From a bacterium (GTDB lineage Bacteria > Bacillota > Bacilli > Lactobacillales > Streptococcaceae), in NCBI GenBank assembly GCA_905221375.1, contig CAJNCY010000003.1, positions 1 to 64,000 on the forward strand: DNA of 64,000 bases, in the 5' to 3' direction. Each line of letters opens with the position of its first letter. The stretch's first letter is position 1. Positions 36,122 through 45,193 of the stretch are shown piece after piece. The notes under the pieces were generated by a model. The model was not told the origin of the DNA. It saw only the letters and a program-made list of their open reading frames with translations, and searched no databases. Both the position numbers and the translations under genes were made by a program.

Positions 36122-37003
36122 CTACTCTTTCGGTTTTGAAAAGACTTCAATATGTTGGCCCAGTACCTTGATTTCTACAGGTAGGTTATCCGATTTATCG
36201 CCATCAACATCTGACTCCAATTCACTATCTGAAGAGATCTTAATATTGCGCGCTTTGATATATTCGATATTGTCGTTTGCGACAACATCCCCTTTCAATA
36301 AATCAGGAATGACTGATAATTTGGAGAATATAGACGCATCTTTTAAAATCAAAATGTTGGCATAGCCGTCCTTGTTTTCTTCAAAAATTTTTTTGTCAGC
36401 GAAGTAATTTGTCAAGAGAACCAAAACATGGCTAGCTTCACCAACATAATTTTCATTTTCTGTCTCAACCTTAATGTTAAAGACCTGATCCGTCATGACA
36501 GACTTCATGGTATTTACAGCATAGGCTAAAATACCGAATTTTGTCTTGTCCTCGATTTCAACATTGTGAATCGCCTCTGGAAGAGAACCGATACTAAAGA
36601 TGTAACCAAAATAGTTATCATTTGCTTTACCAATATCAATCTTATTGGTTAAATCAAAATCCAGTTCATCAATCGCGCCATCGATGTCTTGATTGATTTC
36701 CAACAGTTTTGTAATGAGGTTACCCGTACCCCCAGGGATAATACCCAACTTAGGAATGTAGTCTCTCTCAGCAATACCAGAAATGACTTCGTTGACAGTC
36801 CCATCTCCACCAAACACAACCACTGCATCGTACTTCTCACGAGAAGCTTCTTCAGCAAAATGTGTTGCATCCAGCGCCTTTTCGGTAATTTTGGTTTCCA
36901 CGTGCTCAAAGTATTCTTTTACTTTATTTTCCAGCTTATCTTTGTAATCCAAAGCCTTCTCGCCACCAGAAGTAGGGTTGATAATTACCATTGCTTTTTT
37001 CAT
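36122..37003 (-). CDS. Diacylglycerol kinase catalytic-domain protein
   Basis: 293 residues from the ATG at 37003 with AAGGAGA upstream; an in-frame 5' extension to 37054 lacks a site. NPTSGGEKA (about 8), VVFGGDGTVNEV (about 60) and PGGTGN (about 88) are the nucleotide-binding motifs of the DagK/sphingosine kinase family. It should phosphorylate diacylglycerol or a related lipid at the membrane, recycling it to phosphatidate. Confidence 0.9.
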   Translation of the reverse strand: MKKAMVIINPTSGGEKALDYKDKLENKVKEYFEHVETKITEKALDATHFAEEASREKYDAVVVFGGDGTVNEVISGIAERDYIPKLGIIPGGTGNLITKLLEINQDIDGAIDELDFDLTNKIDIGKANDNYFGYIFSIGSLPEAIHNVEIEDKTKFGILAYAVNTMKSVMTDQVFNIKVETENENYVGEASHVLVLLTNYFADKKIFEENKDGYANILILKDASIFSKLSVIPDLLKGDVVANDNIEYIKARNIKISSDSELESDVDGDKSDNLPVEIKVLGQHIEVFSKPKE

Positions 37004-37130
37004 TAATTTTCTCCTTAATATTCGATAGAAATGGTTATATTTCATCATACGCATCTAACTATACCCTCATTATACAACGAAAATATAGAAAAGAGAAATA
37101 TGATGTACTGGATATTAATAGACTTTTATT

Positions 37131-37298
37131 CTATTTTTCCCATCGCATAACTACATCCTTTAAGGGGGCATCCAAGTAAGAAATGGCCTTATCCTTTATC
37201 CAATCAGGAATACCATAAGCTACCTCTGCAATGCTACCAGTAATTGCTGCGAGAGTATCACTGTCGCCACCAAGTGAGATGGAGTTTCTACTTATCAT
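37131..37298 (-). pseudogene. ADP-ribosylglycohydrolase, C-terminal remnant
   Basis: 55 codons read MISRNSISLGGDSDTLAAIT onward, ending in MRWEK. SxGGDSDTxAAI and GSIAEVAYG are the C-terminal metal-binding signature of DraG-type ADP-ribosylhydrolases, normally about 260-300 residues long. The upstream four fifths are missing and replaced by the SAP-domain gene, whose stop codon lies inside the fragment. Upstream in frame there is a stop after two codons. Confidence 0.8.
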
Positions 37299-37905
37299 AC
37301 TCTTTTATTTTATCAGCATATTCAGTCAAAAGATTCTTTGAATAAATTTTTTCAGCTTTTGAATTTCTAACTTCTTTCCAAAGAATAGAAGCTACTTTTA
37401 ACTTGTTTGAATAGTTAAGACTATTTTCGTCTGCACAGAAATCCTTTAGAAATTGGTTCCATTGACAAACTGAATGATCATACTTGGCATAATCTGAATT
37501 TCCATAATAAACTTTTAGCATATCTTGGATTGTAAAACTCAAATCATTTTCTCTTTTTACTTTTCTCCAAGCAGTCGCCATATCAGCAGTAAATTTAAAG
37601 GGTGAAACATCTGTTAAAATTGAGAAATATTCTCTAAAGTGAGTGTTAAAGGAGAATCCACATTCAAGTAAGGGCGTATTTAAGGCAATAGCTTCCACTC
37701 GTTTCTTATTTCTTTTTGTTGATGATTTTTTAATCAAATTCCCCTTAAAGTACTGCTCGATAATATGATTGAGTTCTTGTTTTGTACCTCTATATTCAAG
37801 TTCTAATAACTTGCATATTTGTGAAAGTTCATCACGATACCAATAATATTTATTAAACTCATCAAACGAAGTGATTTTATCAAATTCTGGTCTGTTCTCT
37901 ATCAA
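37288..37905 (-). CDS. SAP-domain protein with DUF6434-like region
   Basis: 205 residues from a TTG start behind GGAG. The N-terminal part YRDELSQICKLLELEYRGTK then ELNHIIEQYF is a SAP-like DNA-binding helix pair. The rest (FNTHFREYFSILTDVSPFKF; WRKVKRENDLSF) resembles the DUF6434 module found with SAP domains. Its 3' end is fused onto the truncated glycohydrolase gene, suggesting it arrived by recombination. Confidence 0.7.
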   Translation of the reverse strand: MIENRPEFDKITSFDEFNKYYWYRDELSQICKLLELEYRGTKQELNHIIEQYFKGNLIKKSSTKRNKKRVEAIALNTPLLECGFSFNTHFREYFSILTDVSPFKFTADMATAWRKVKRENDLSFTIQDMLKVYYGNSDYAKYDHSVCQWNQFLKDFCADENSLNYSNKLKVASILWKEVRNSKAEKIYSKNLLTEYADKIKEYDK

Positions 37906-37977
37906 TATTTTAGCTCCACAGAAAAATTTAGGTTTTCATCTTAAAATAATGGAGTTTTAGTTTCTTTATTTTGAGCA

Positions 37978-39348
<1,371 letters not shown>

Positions 39349-39432
39349 CTATTGGCCGACAAAAAAGACGGCAACGTTACGGTTACCATCTATTATACCA
39401 TGAAATTTGTAATCAGATTCTCTTTATCTATT

Positions 39433-39990
39433 CTAGTTCATTTCTTTAAAGGCTGCTTCTGCATCCGCGTTGCTGATAACACCAAATTGTATCTTTCCAA
39501 TCTTCCCTTGACTATCAATTAAATATTCTGTAGGAATGCTTCGGATTTGATAAGCTTGGAATGTGGTTGCTTTTGTGTCATAAAGAACAGGGATATCCTT
39601 ATAACCTTGATCTTGGAACCATTGTGGAAATTGCTCAACAGTTTTTTCACCTTGAATTCCTGGTGCAATGACACTAAGAATTTCAAAATCGCGATCTGGT
39701 TTTGCAGCTAATTCCATCAACTCAGGCATACTTTTCTTACATGGACCACACCAGGAAGCCCAAAACTTCAAATAGACTTTTTTACCCTTATAATCCGATA
39801 ACTTAACTTCTTTACCATCCATGGATTGCAATGTGAAGTCTGGAGCATCTTTTCCAACAGCAATTTGTTGTACAGGCTTTTGTTGTTTTGGCTGTTGTGC
39901 TGCTTGAGTCTTTTTAGTTTCTTCCTCACCACAGGCCATCAATACAACTAATGACAAGAGGCTTAAGCCAGCAAACATTACTTTTTTCAT
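39433..39990 (-). CDS. etrx2: Thioredoxin-like surface lipoprotein Etrx2
   Basis: 185 residues. Signal peptide with lipobox VLMAC (lipidated Cys20), a Lys/Gln-rich linker, then a TlpA/ResA-type thioredoxin domain with active site KFWASWCGPCKK. Exposed on the membrane, it should receive electrons from CcdA and reduce surface methionine sulfoxide reductase in pneumococcus-like species. It lies 11 bp downstream of ccdA. Confidence 0.92.
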   Translation of the reverse strand: MKKVMFAGLSLLSLVVLMACGEEETKKTQAAQQPKQQKPVQQIAVGKDAPDFTLQSMDGKEVKLSDYKGKKVYLKFWASWCGPCKKSMPELMELAAKPDRDFEILSVIAPGIQGEKTVEQFPQWFQDQGYKDIPVLYDTKATTFQAYQIRSIPTEYLIDSQGKIGKIQFGVISNADAEAAFKEMN

Positions 39991-40001
39991 CTTTTTCTCC
40001 T

Positions 40002-40709
40002 TTATTCAAAAATTCCAGCTAGGACATTTACTTGTCCTAATAGTAACAAAATTCCCATTAAAATAATGAGGAAACCACCAATTTTCTTCAGTAGCATCAT
40101 ATGACGCTTGATTTTACTAAAATAAGGCATGACTACACCTGAAGCTAGGGCCAAGACCAAGAAAGGAATTGCCATCCCCAGAGTGTAAATCAAGGTATAA
40201 ATAGCACCTTGCCAAGCGCCATTGCCTCCAGAAGCCGCAAGCGCTAAAACAGAACTCAAAACTGGACCGATACAAGGCGTCCAACCGAAGCTAAAGGTAA
40301 TACCGAGTAAAAAGGCTGACCAATAACGATTGGCTTCTGATTTCTTAAAAGTAAAGCTTTTTTGAACCTCTAATTTCTTAAAATGAAAAATTTCCATCTG
40401 GTGAAGGCCTAAAATAATGATAATCGTACCCATGGTATAGCGAAACCAATTGGCATAGAGAATATTACCAAAGTAACCAGCACCGAATCCTAGAATAAAG
40501 AAAATGAGAGAAATACCTGCGATAAAGCAAAGCGTTCGAATCAAGCCTGACCAGGCAACTTTTCTTCCAAATAAGGAGAAGCTTTTTGCACTTTCCTGAT
40601 CATCCAATAAAATTCCAGCATAAACTGGCAGAAGAGGAAAAATACAGGGAGAAAAGAAGGACAAGACCCCTGCTAAAAAAACGGAGATTGAAAATACTAG
40701 CGTTTCCAA
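40002..40709 (-). CDS. ccdA2: CcdA-type thiol-disulfide membrane transporter
   Basis: 235 residues, six membrane helices. FFSPCIFPLLPVYAG (helix 1) and FGWTPCIGPVLSS (helix 4) hold the two redox cysteines in PCxxP contexts typical of CcdA/DsbD. It moves reducing power from cytoplasmic thioredoxin to the surface lipoprotein Etrx2 encoded next. Confidence 0.92.
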   Translation of the reverse strand: METLVFSISVFLAGVLSFFSPCIFPLLPVYAGILLDDQESAKSFSLFGRKVAWSGLIRTLCFIAGISLIFFILGFGAGYFGNILYANWFRYTMGTIIIILGLHQMEIFHFKKLEVQKSFTFKKSEANRYWSAFLLGITFSFGWTPCIGPVLSSVLALAASGGNGAWQGAIYTLIYTLGMAIPFLVLALASGVVMPYFSKIKRHMMLLKKIGGFLIILMGILLLLGQVNVLAGIFE

Positions 40710-40944
40710 TAAAGAACCAACTTTCTTAAGAATTTAAACCTATTGTACTATAACTGCCCAACGTTTTCAAATACTTGCTATTGCTTGTCAATAGTTCATT
40801 TTTTACTTATTTTTCGTTAAAATCATTCTCATTGATTGCTATCGTTTTTTTAAACCGTATTCATCTTCGTATTCATTTTTATAATCATATTTGCCCGTAT
40901 AGTTGAGAAGGTTGCAATTTATTTCTAATAGTTTACAAAAGGAT

Positions 40945-40970
40945 CAGTGACTAATTTCACTGTTTTTATT
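40945..40970 (+). terminator. Orphan plus-strand terminator
   Basis: CAGTGA (40945-40950) pairs with TCACTG (40957-40962), followed by TTTTTATTTTT. No plus-strand gene lies upstream in the window. It is in the 435-bp gap (40710-41144) that should hold the chromosome-prophage junction. A second palindrome CGCATTTGAAATGCG lies at about 41009-41023. Confidence 0.55.
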
Positions 40971-41070
40971 TTTGACAAAAACACTACTCCTCCAAGCAGA
41001 TGATTTTACGCATTTGAAATGCGATTATTCGATTTACATTTCTTGGATTTTAAATCCATTTTTAACCAAA

Positions 41071-41100
41071 CAAAAAACCGCAAGCCAATCGGCCTGCGGT
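41071..41100 (-). terminator. Terminator of prophage lysis cassette
   Basis: Minus-strand ACCGCAGGCC (41091-41100) / GGCTTGCGGT (41077-41086) stem, loop of four, then six T. It ends late transcription after the lysin gene and so marks the left end of prophage coding sequence. Confidence 0.85.
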
Positions 41101-41144
41101 AGATAAACATTTTAGAAAAATTTTCCTTTCATTTTATTTTTTTA

Positions 41145-42095
41145 TTATTTAACTGTAATCAAGCCTTCGGGCTCTACTGTGAACTCTGGCTTGTCTGCCA
41201 TTGTTCCGTCTGGTTTGATGTAGTACCAGCCTTGACCTGCTCTGACGAATTCATTAGATACCATGTTTCCGCCCTTACTATCAAGGTAGTACCATGTATC
41301 CTTATACTTGACCCAACCCGTCTTCATGGCACCTTCTACATCAAAATAGTACCACTTCTCAGCAATCTTCTTCCAGCCTGTGGCCATTGCGCCTGAGTTG
41401 TCGAACCAGTACCAGTTACCGTCTGAGTGCTTATGCCAGCGGTCTGCTAGCATGTAGCCTGAGCCATCGAAGTAGTACCAGGTTCCGTTGATTTTCTCAA
41501 ACTTGTCTTTTGGATAAGAACCGTCTGAGTGTACATACCAATAGCCTGTATCATTCTTCTGCCAGCCTGTTTCAGAGCCTAACCCGTTCTCAATGTCTCG
41601 CTTAAACTGTTCACGGCTAACACCCCATTTCGCAAGATAAGGATACGGGTCAACGTGGTCGCTACTGTTATCCGGCTGGTTGTTGGTACAGTATTCATGC
41701 GTTTTGATACCTGCCAAGTCGTCTGTATCAAGAGTTTTCGGCAACCCTGCTTCGTCTGCTAGATTTCGCAAAAGCGGAACGTATAACCTGTAATCACGGT
41801 CGAATTCTTCTTGTGTCTTATGGCTTTCAATCAATTCAACTGCTGCATAAGTCTCAGCATTCCAGCCGCCTCCAACATCATAGGCTCCATTATTAGTTGG
41901 TCCTACTTGCATCACACGACCATTCCCAACAACATGAGAGAAAAAGCCTGAATTGACAGGCCTGCGCATATGATAGTCTGCTTCATTCTGAGCGGTTGAG
42001 TTGCGATTGCCTGTTGAGTGGGCATGCACTTGACGGAAAGGCTCGAACCCAACAATCGGCAAATCTGTACGTAGTCTGCTTGTATCGATATCCAT
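41145..42095 (-). CDS. lytA: LytA-type N-acetylmuramoyl-L-alanine amidase (phage endolysin)
   Basis: 316 residues. Amidase_2 domain at 1-175 with zinc ligands His26 (HAHSTGN) and His133/Asp135 region ([10 protein letters not shown]), then six or so choline-binding repeats of the type [17 protein letters not shown], ending [13 protein letters not shown]. Closely like pneumococcal LytA (318 residues). The last repeat is two residues shorter (RAGQGWYYI), giving 951 bp, as in atypical lytA genes of S. mitis/S. pseudopneumoniae and phage lysins such as Ejl. No signal peptide: release depends on the holin encoded next to it. Confidence 0.95.
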   Translation of the reverse strand: MDIDTSRLRTDLPIVGFEPFRQVHAHSTGNRNSTAQNEADYHMRRPVNSGFFSHVVGNGRVMQVGPTNNGAYDVGGGWNAETYAAVELIESHKTQEEFDRDYRLYVPLLRNLADEAGLPKTLDTDDLAGIKTHEYCTNNQPDNSSDHVDPYPYLAKWGVSREQFKRDIENGLGSETGWQKNDTGYWYVHSDGSYPKDKFEKINGTWYYFDGSGYMLADRWHKHSDGNWYWFDNSGAMATGWKKIAEKWYYFDVEGAMKTGWVKYKDTWYYLDSKGGNMVSNEFVRAGQGWYYIKPDGTMADKPEFTVEPEGLITVK

Positions 42096-42097
42096 AC

Positions 42098-42355
42098 CTA
42101 CTCCTCACTTGGTTTCTTGTATTCTAGCGCTCGTGTGCTGTCTGTGATTCCGCTTGTAGTCGGGTCATTGACCAAACCGATAGCAGTCAAGAACACGAAT
42201 ACCGCATTGACAAGCAAAATCAGCTTGTTGCCGATATCACCCAAATCCAGATGATATCCAAAGACTGCTGCGCCAGCTTGCAAGACAAGCAAGAAGGCTG
42301 GGATAGCAGTCAGCCAAAAGAATTTATTTTGTAGTCGTAGTTTCCAGTTAATCAT
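42098..42355 (-). CDS. Phage holin, phi LC3 family
   Basis: 85 residues, two membrane helices (about 12-32 and 42-62), starting [20 protein letters not shown], the usual opening of phiLC3-type holins. Its charged C-terminus is cytoplasmic. It forms the pore that lets the amidase reach the wall and directly precedes the lysin gene. Confidence 0.9.
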   Translation of the reverse strand: MINWKLRLQNKFFWLTAIPAFLLVLQAGAAVFGYHLDLGDIGNKLILLVNAVFVFLTAIGLVNDPTTSGITDSTRALEYKKPSEE

Positions 42356-42371
42356 ATGTTTTTCCTTTCTT

Positions 42372-43091
42372 TTATGGCAACGTTGTTGGCCAAGGGTCGT
42401 TTGTTAGGTAGCTAATTGAGCTGAAACGAATGTTTGTGACATCATTCGTCGTTGGTATTGGCTTGAAAAACCTTAACAGCATGTAAAATCCGTCAGATTT
42501 TCCGCCTAGATACCAATTTCCAGCTAACTCAAGATTTAAATATAAATTGCCAACCAATGACGATTCAGACCTAAAGCCTGCAGGAATCCCGCTATTTCCT
42601 AAAATTAAAGTTTGGGTGTCATCTCGGAAACCAGCGAAACCTTTGGCTCCACGTCTGATTATTCCAAAATATCCCCAATCTAAGCCTCCAAATGAAAAAA
42701 TAACCCAATTATTTACTCTTCTAATTTTTACCTCAGATTTTTTGTTGTTCACGGTTGCTAGTGACAAAGCATTCAACGTCCTCCATCCAGTATCACCAAT
42801 CAGTACACGCCACCCTGTGTTGCTACTACCTTTTTCTTTTATCCATTTCAGAGCGCCGTTCGTCACATTGACATCTACATAGGTCGTCCCGATTTCAGCA
42901 GTGATACGCCCTTCTGGTGAGCCTGTACCACGGATTTCATGCCCTACGTTGTCTGGTAGCGGTAGAGTGACATTATTACCCCCGACAATGCCGAGGGTAT
43001 TTCCTGTCAAGGTCAGCCTTGGTTCAGGCTTTTGGTTCAGCACCTTCACATCCCGACCAACCGCTTGAGCAAATTCCTCTAAATTACTCAT
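42372..43091 (-). CDS. Phage tail-tip or fibre protein
   Basis: 239 residues; the ATG at 43091 is preferred, although a GTG three codons upstream overlaps the previous stop. It opens with a short helical part similar to that of the previous gene (SNLEEFAQAVGRDVK), then a beta-rich region (TGNTLGIVGGNNVTLPLPDN) suitable for receptor contact. Location between baseplate and lysis genes supports a host-binding role. No family named. Confidence 0.6.
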   Translation of the reverse strand: MSNLEEFAQAVGRDVKVLNQKPEPRLTLTGNTLGIVGGNNVTLPLPDNVGHEIRGTGSPEGRITAEIGTTYVDVNVTNGALKWIKEKGSSNTGWRVLIGDTGWRTLNALSLATVNNKKSEVKIRRVNNWVIFSFGGLDWGYFGIIRRGAKGFAGFRDDTQTLILGNSGIPAGFRSESSLVGNLYLNLELAGNWYLGGKSDGFYMLLRFFKPIPTTNDVTNIRFSSISYLTNDPWPTTLP

Positions 43092-43096
43092 AGCAA

Positions 43097-43417
43097 TCAC
43101 GCTTTCGCTGCGTTATAGGTTGCTACAAGGTCAAGGTTGGCAAATTCGTCAATACGACGACCGAGGTCAGCCAATTTTTGAACAACTGCGCCCTCAGTGC
43201 TACCACTCAATTTAGCGATTTCCTCAGCGATTTCTTTAAGCGTATTGAGATTTTCAGGGACCCCATCACCTAAAAGATCGTTCTTAACTGCGGTTTTTGC
43301 CTGCTCAATAGCCTGCGTTAGAGTAGCGCTATCAATCTTAGTATCGATTAACTGCTTCAGCGCTTTATAATCAACCCCCAATGCTTGAGCAAATGCGATC
43401 CATTTACTTGTATCCAT
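43097..43417 (-). CDS. Phage baseplate/tail accessory protein
   Basis: 106 residues, helical coiled region (LTQAIEQAKTAVKNDLLGDG). N-terminus SKWIAFAQALGVDYKALKQ resembles that of its downstream neighbour, suggesting a shared docking segment. Typical of small proteins near the tail tip of streptococcal phages. Confidence 0.6.
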   Translation of the reverse strand: MDTSKWIAFAQALGVDYKALKQLIDTKIDSATLTQAIEQAKTAVKNDLLGDGVPENLNTLKEIAEEIAKLSGSTEGAVVQKLADLGRRIDEFANLDLVATYNAAKA

Positions 43418-43423
43418 AATTTT

Positions 43424-43900
43424 TTACACCTTTCCTAAGTTATAGTGCGTGAGCAAATCAGGAATTTCCTGACATGCTCCACCTTCGCTTGCAGGTCTTT
43501 CTGCAAGTTGTTTTTTAACTTCTTCTGCTATATCCAGCTCTTTTAGAGCATGGACTTCTTCTGTGACCAATTCTTTATCCGAAGCCACTATCTTGATGTG
43601 GGTTTCTTTGTCACTTGGGAAAATATACCCACCAGCACTAACTTCTAAGCGGTATTTCCCAATTGGCAAGATAGCGTCCAGATTAAAATTCACGCCTGAG
43701 TTTGTGACAGTTACCCTCTTCTTCCACTGGTACTTGCCCATGGTCAGACTAACGACCGCCACCTCCCCCTCAAGAGAGGGGACAGCTCGATAATCTTCGT
43801 CTAAAAGGACAAATCCAAAGGTAGAAGCTACATCACCTTGCTTGATAAGGTAACCACCATCAACTTGAGCAAGATTGGCCGTATTGAGATTACAGACCAT
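43424..43900 (-). CDS. BppU-like baseplate upper protein
   Basis: 158 residues from the ATG at 43900, set by AAAGGGG six bases upstream inside the end of the previous gene (11-bp overlap). The domain IKQGDVASTFGFVLLDEDYR then KYRLEVSAGGYIFPSDKETH fits the BppU N-terminal family, which links receptor-binding proteins to the baseplate. The short C-terminus is helical. Confidence 0.65.
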   Translation of the reverse strand: MVCNLNTANLAQVDGGYLIKQGDVASTFGFVLLDEDYRAVPSLEGEVAVVSLTMGKYQWKKRVTVTNSGVNFNLDAILPIGKYRLEVSAGGYIFPSDKETHIKIVASDKELVTEEVHALKELDIAEEVKKQLAERPASEGGACQEIPDLLTHYNLGKV

Positions 43901-44351
43901 TCTGCGCCCCTTTCTCATCTTCAATTAAGATGTCATCTCTAATCTGCAACGCTTCAAAATTGTTGTACAAGTGGTCAATGTAGCCATTACCACCAAGAGC
44001 CTTGTAGCTGTTGTGCATGTTCTCAACTACATAGAATTCATCCTTAGTAGTAAAACCACGACGGATTGCCCTGCGAATATCACGGTCGAGGCGCATTCTC
44101 ATGGTTACAAGATGTGCTTCGTCGTGCAGTTTTAGCTTTGCTTGTACTTCGTCAATTTTGGTGTTACTGTCGCATGCAGTTTCTTGGACATCTTTGATTT
44201 TTCCTTTAACATCGTCCAATTCAGAAATGATTTGGTCTGTTAGTTCCTTTGATTTCTTCGGCATTTTATACCCAAGCCAAGCAACGACGATTGGTGTCGC
44301 AACTGGTAGCACGTTCATGAAGAAATGCTCTGTTGATTGTAAGACGTCCAT
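43890..44351 (-). CDS. Phage membrane-associated structural or holin-like protein
   Basis: 153 residues: one N-terminal hydrophobic helix (about 10-28; VLPVATPIVVAWLGYKMP), a coiled coil (35-90), and a conserved polar tail. Frequently found beside holins in streptococcal phages. Could assist lysis, but also a tail component; undecided. Confidence 0.6.
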   Translation of the reverse strand: MDVLQSTEHFFMNVLPVATPIVVAWLGYKMPKKSKELTDQIISELDDVKGKIKDVQETACDSNTKIDEVQAKLKLHDEAHLVTMRMRLDRDIRRAIRRGFTTKDEFYVVENMHNSYKALGGNGYIDHLYNNFEALQIRDDILIEDEKGAQNGL

Positions 44352-44360
44352 AAAGCACCT

Positions 44361-44981
44361 CTATCCTTTAGGTTCGTACTTCCATGCTGCGCCCGTTCCG
44401 TCCAATTCCAGACGACCATTTCGGGCAAAGTCGCTGACAGATTCACCGTTGTAAGTAAATTCCTTGTTCAACTGAATCAAGATACGCTTGCCTTCTCCGT
44501 CAACTTCAACATGAGCTGGGTCTTCAATAGTAATCAAGTCATGTGCCATGTAACGTTTGCCAACTTCAGCAAGTGGAATCAACTCTACCAATTCTTTGTA
44601 GTTGGTTCCATAAGCGATTGTCTTGCCTGCTACGGCATTTAAAACGACCGCATGGATGATTTTTCCATAACGGTCTGTTTCAGCTTTGTTATGCTTAACT
44701 TCTTCATCTGTTGCGGTCTGTTTAGCCTCTGTCTCAGCCCATTTCTGTTCTGCTTCTTGCAATTTCGCTTGAGCAAGCACAATCGCATTTGTTGGGTCAA
44801 GTTCTGTGCGAATATGGTCTAGCACTGCTTGAATCAAGGTTGCTTCATTATCCTGCGTATGGTCACCGTGCAATTCTACTTGCTCGTAAGAATAGCGTCC
44901 GTTGTTTTCCATCTTGATTGCGACTACTGTTAAATTTTCTGCACCTTTAAGATAAGGCTTGATTGCTACTTCGTAATTCAT
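44361..44981 (-). CDS. Phage protein with DUF1366
   Basis: 206 residues, opening with the DUF1366 pattern (MNYEVAIKPYLKGAENLTVV), then a coiled coil rich in Ala/Glu and a compact C-terminal domain ending in LDGTGAAWKYEPKG. Common downstream of the tail-spike gene in pneumococcal and mitis phages. Function not established. Confidence 0.75.
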   Translation of the reverse strand: MNYEVAIKPYLKGAENLTVVAIKMENNGRYSYEQVELHGDHTQDNEATLIQAVLDHIRTELDPTNAIVLAQAKLQEAEQKWAETEAKQTATDEEVKHNKAETDRYGKIIHAVVLNAVAGKTIAYGTNYKELVELIPLAEVGKRYMAHDLITIEDPAHVEVDGEGKRILIQLNKEFTYNGESVSDFARNGRLELDGTGAAWKYEPKG

Positions 44982-45193
44982 TAGTTAGTTCCTTTCATTT
45001 TAGCTTGTGTTTCTTCAAATAACTCTTTTAGAGCTGGGTCGTATTCTAGGACCTCTTTCATCGTGTGTAATTCGCTTGCTGCATACAAATAAAGAGCCTC
45101 ATTCTTAGCTGATTCTTGCTCACTGACTGCTAGCTTTTTAGTCAGCGAATCAAGCGTTAACTGATTTACTACTACGTCCATGTTGTTATTCAT
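44981..45193 (-). CDS. Small phage tail-region protein
   Basis: 70 residues, helical (LTLDSLTKKLAVSEQESAKN). It overlaps the large tail protein gene by 4 bp and the next gene by 1 bp, so it is translationally coupled. No family recognised. Confidence 0.6.
   Translation of the reverse strand: MNNNMDVVVNQLTLDSLTKKLAVSEQESAKNEALYLYAASELHTMKEVLEYDPALKELFEETQAKMKGTN

Noticed and set aside
40757..40772. cre-like sequence upstream of ccdA
   Set aside because: AACGTTTTCAA part is present, but the other half does not keep the consensus spacing.
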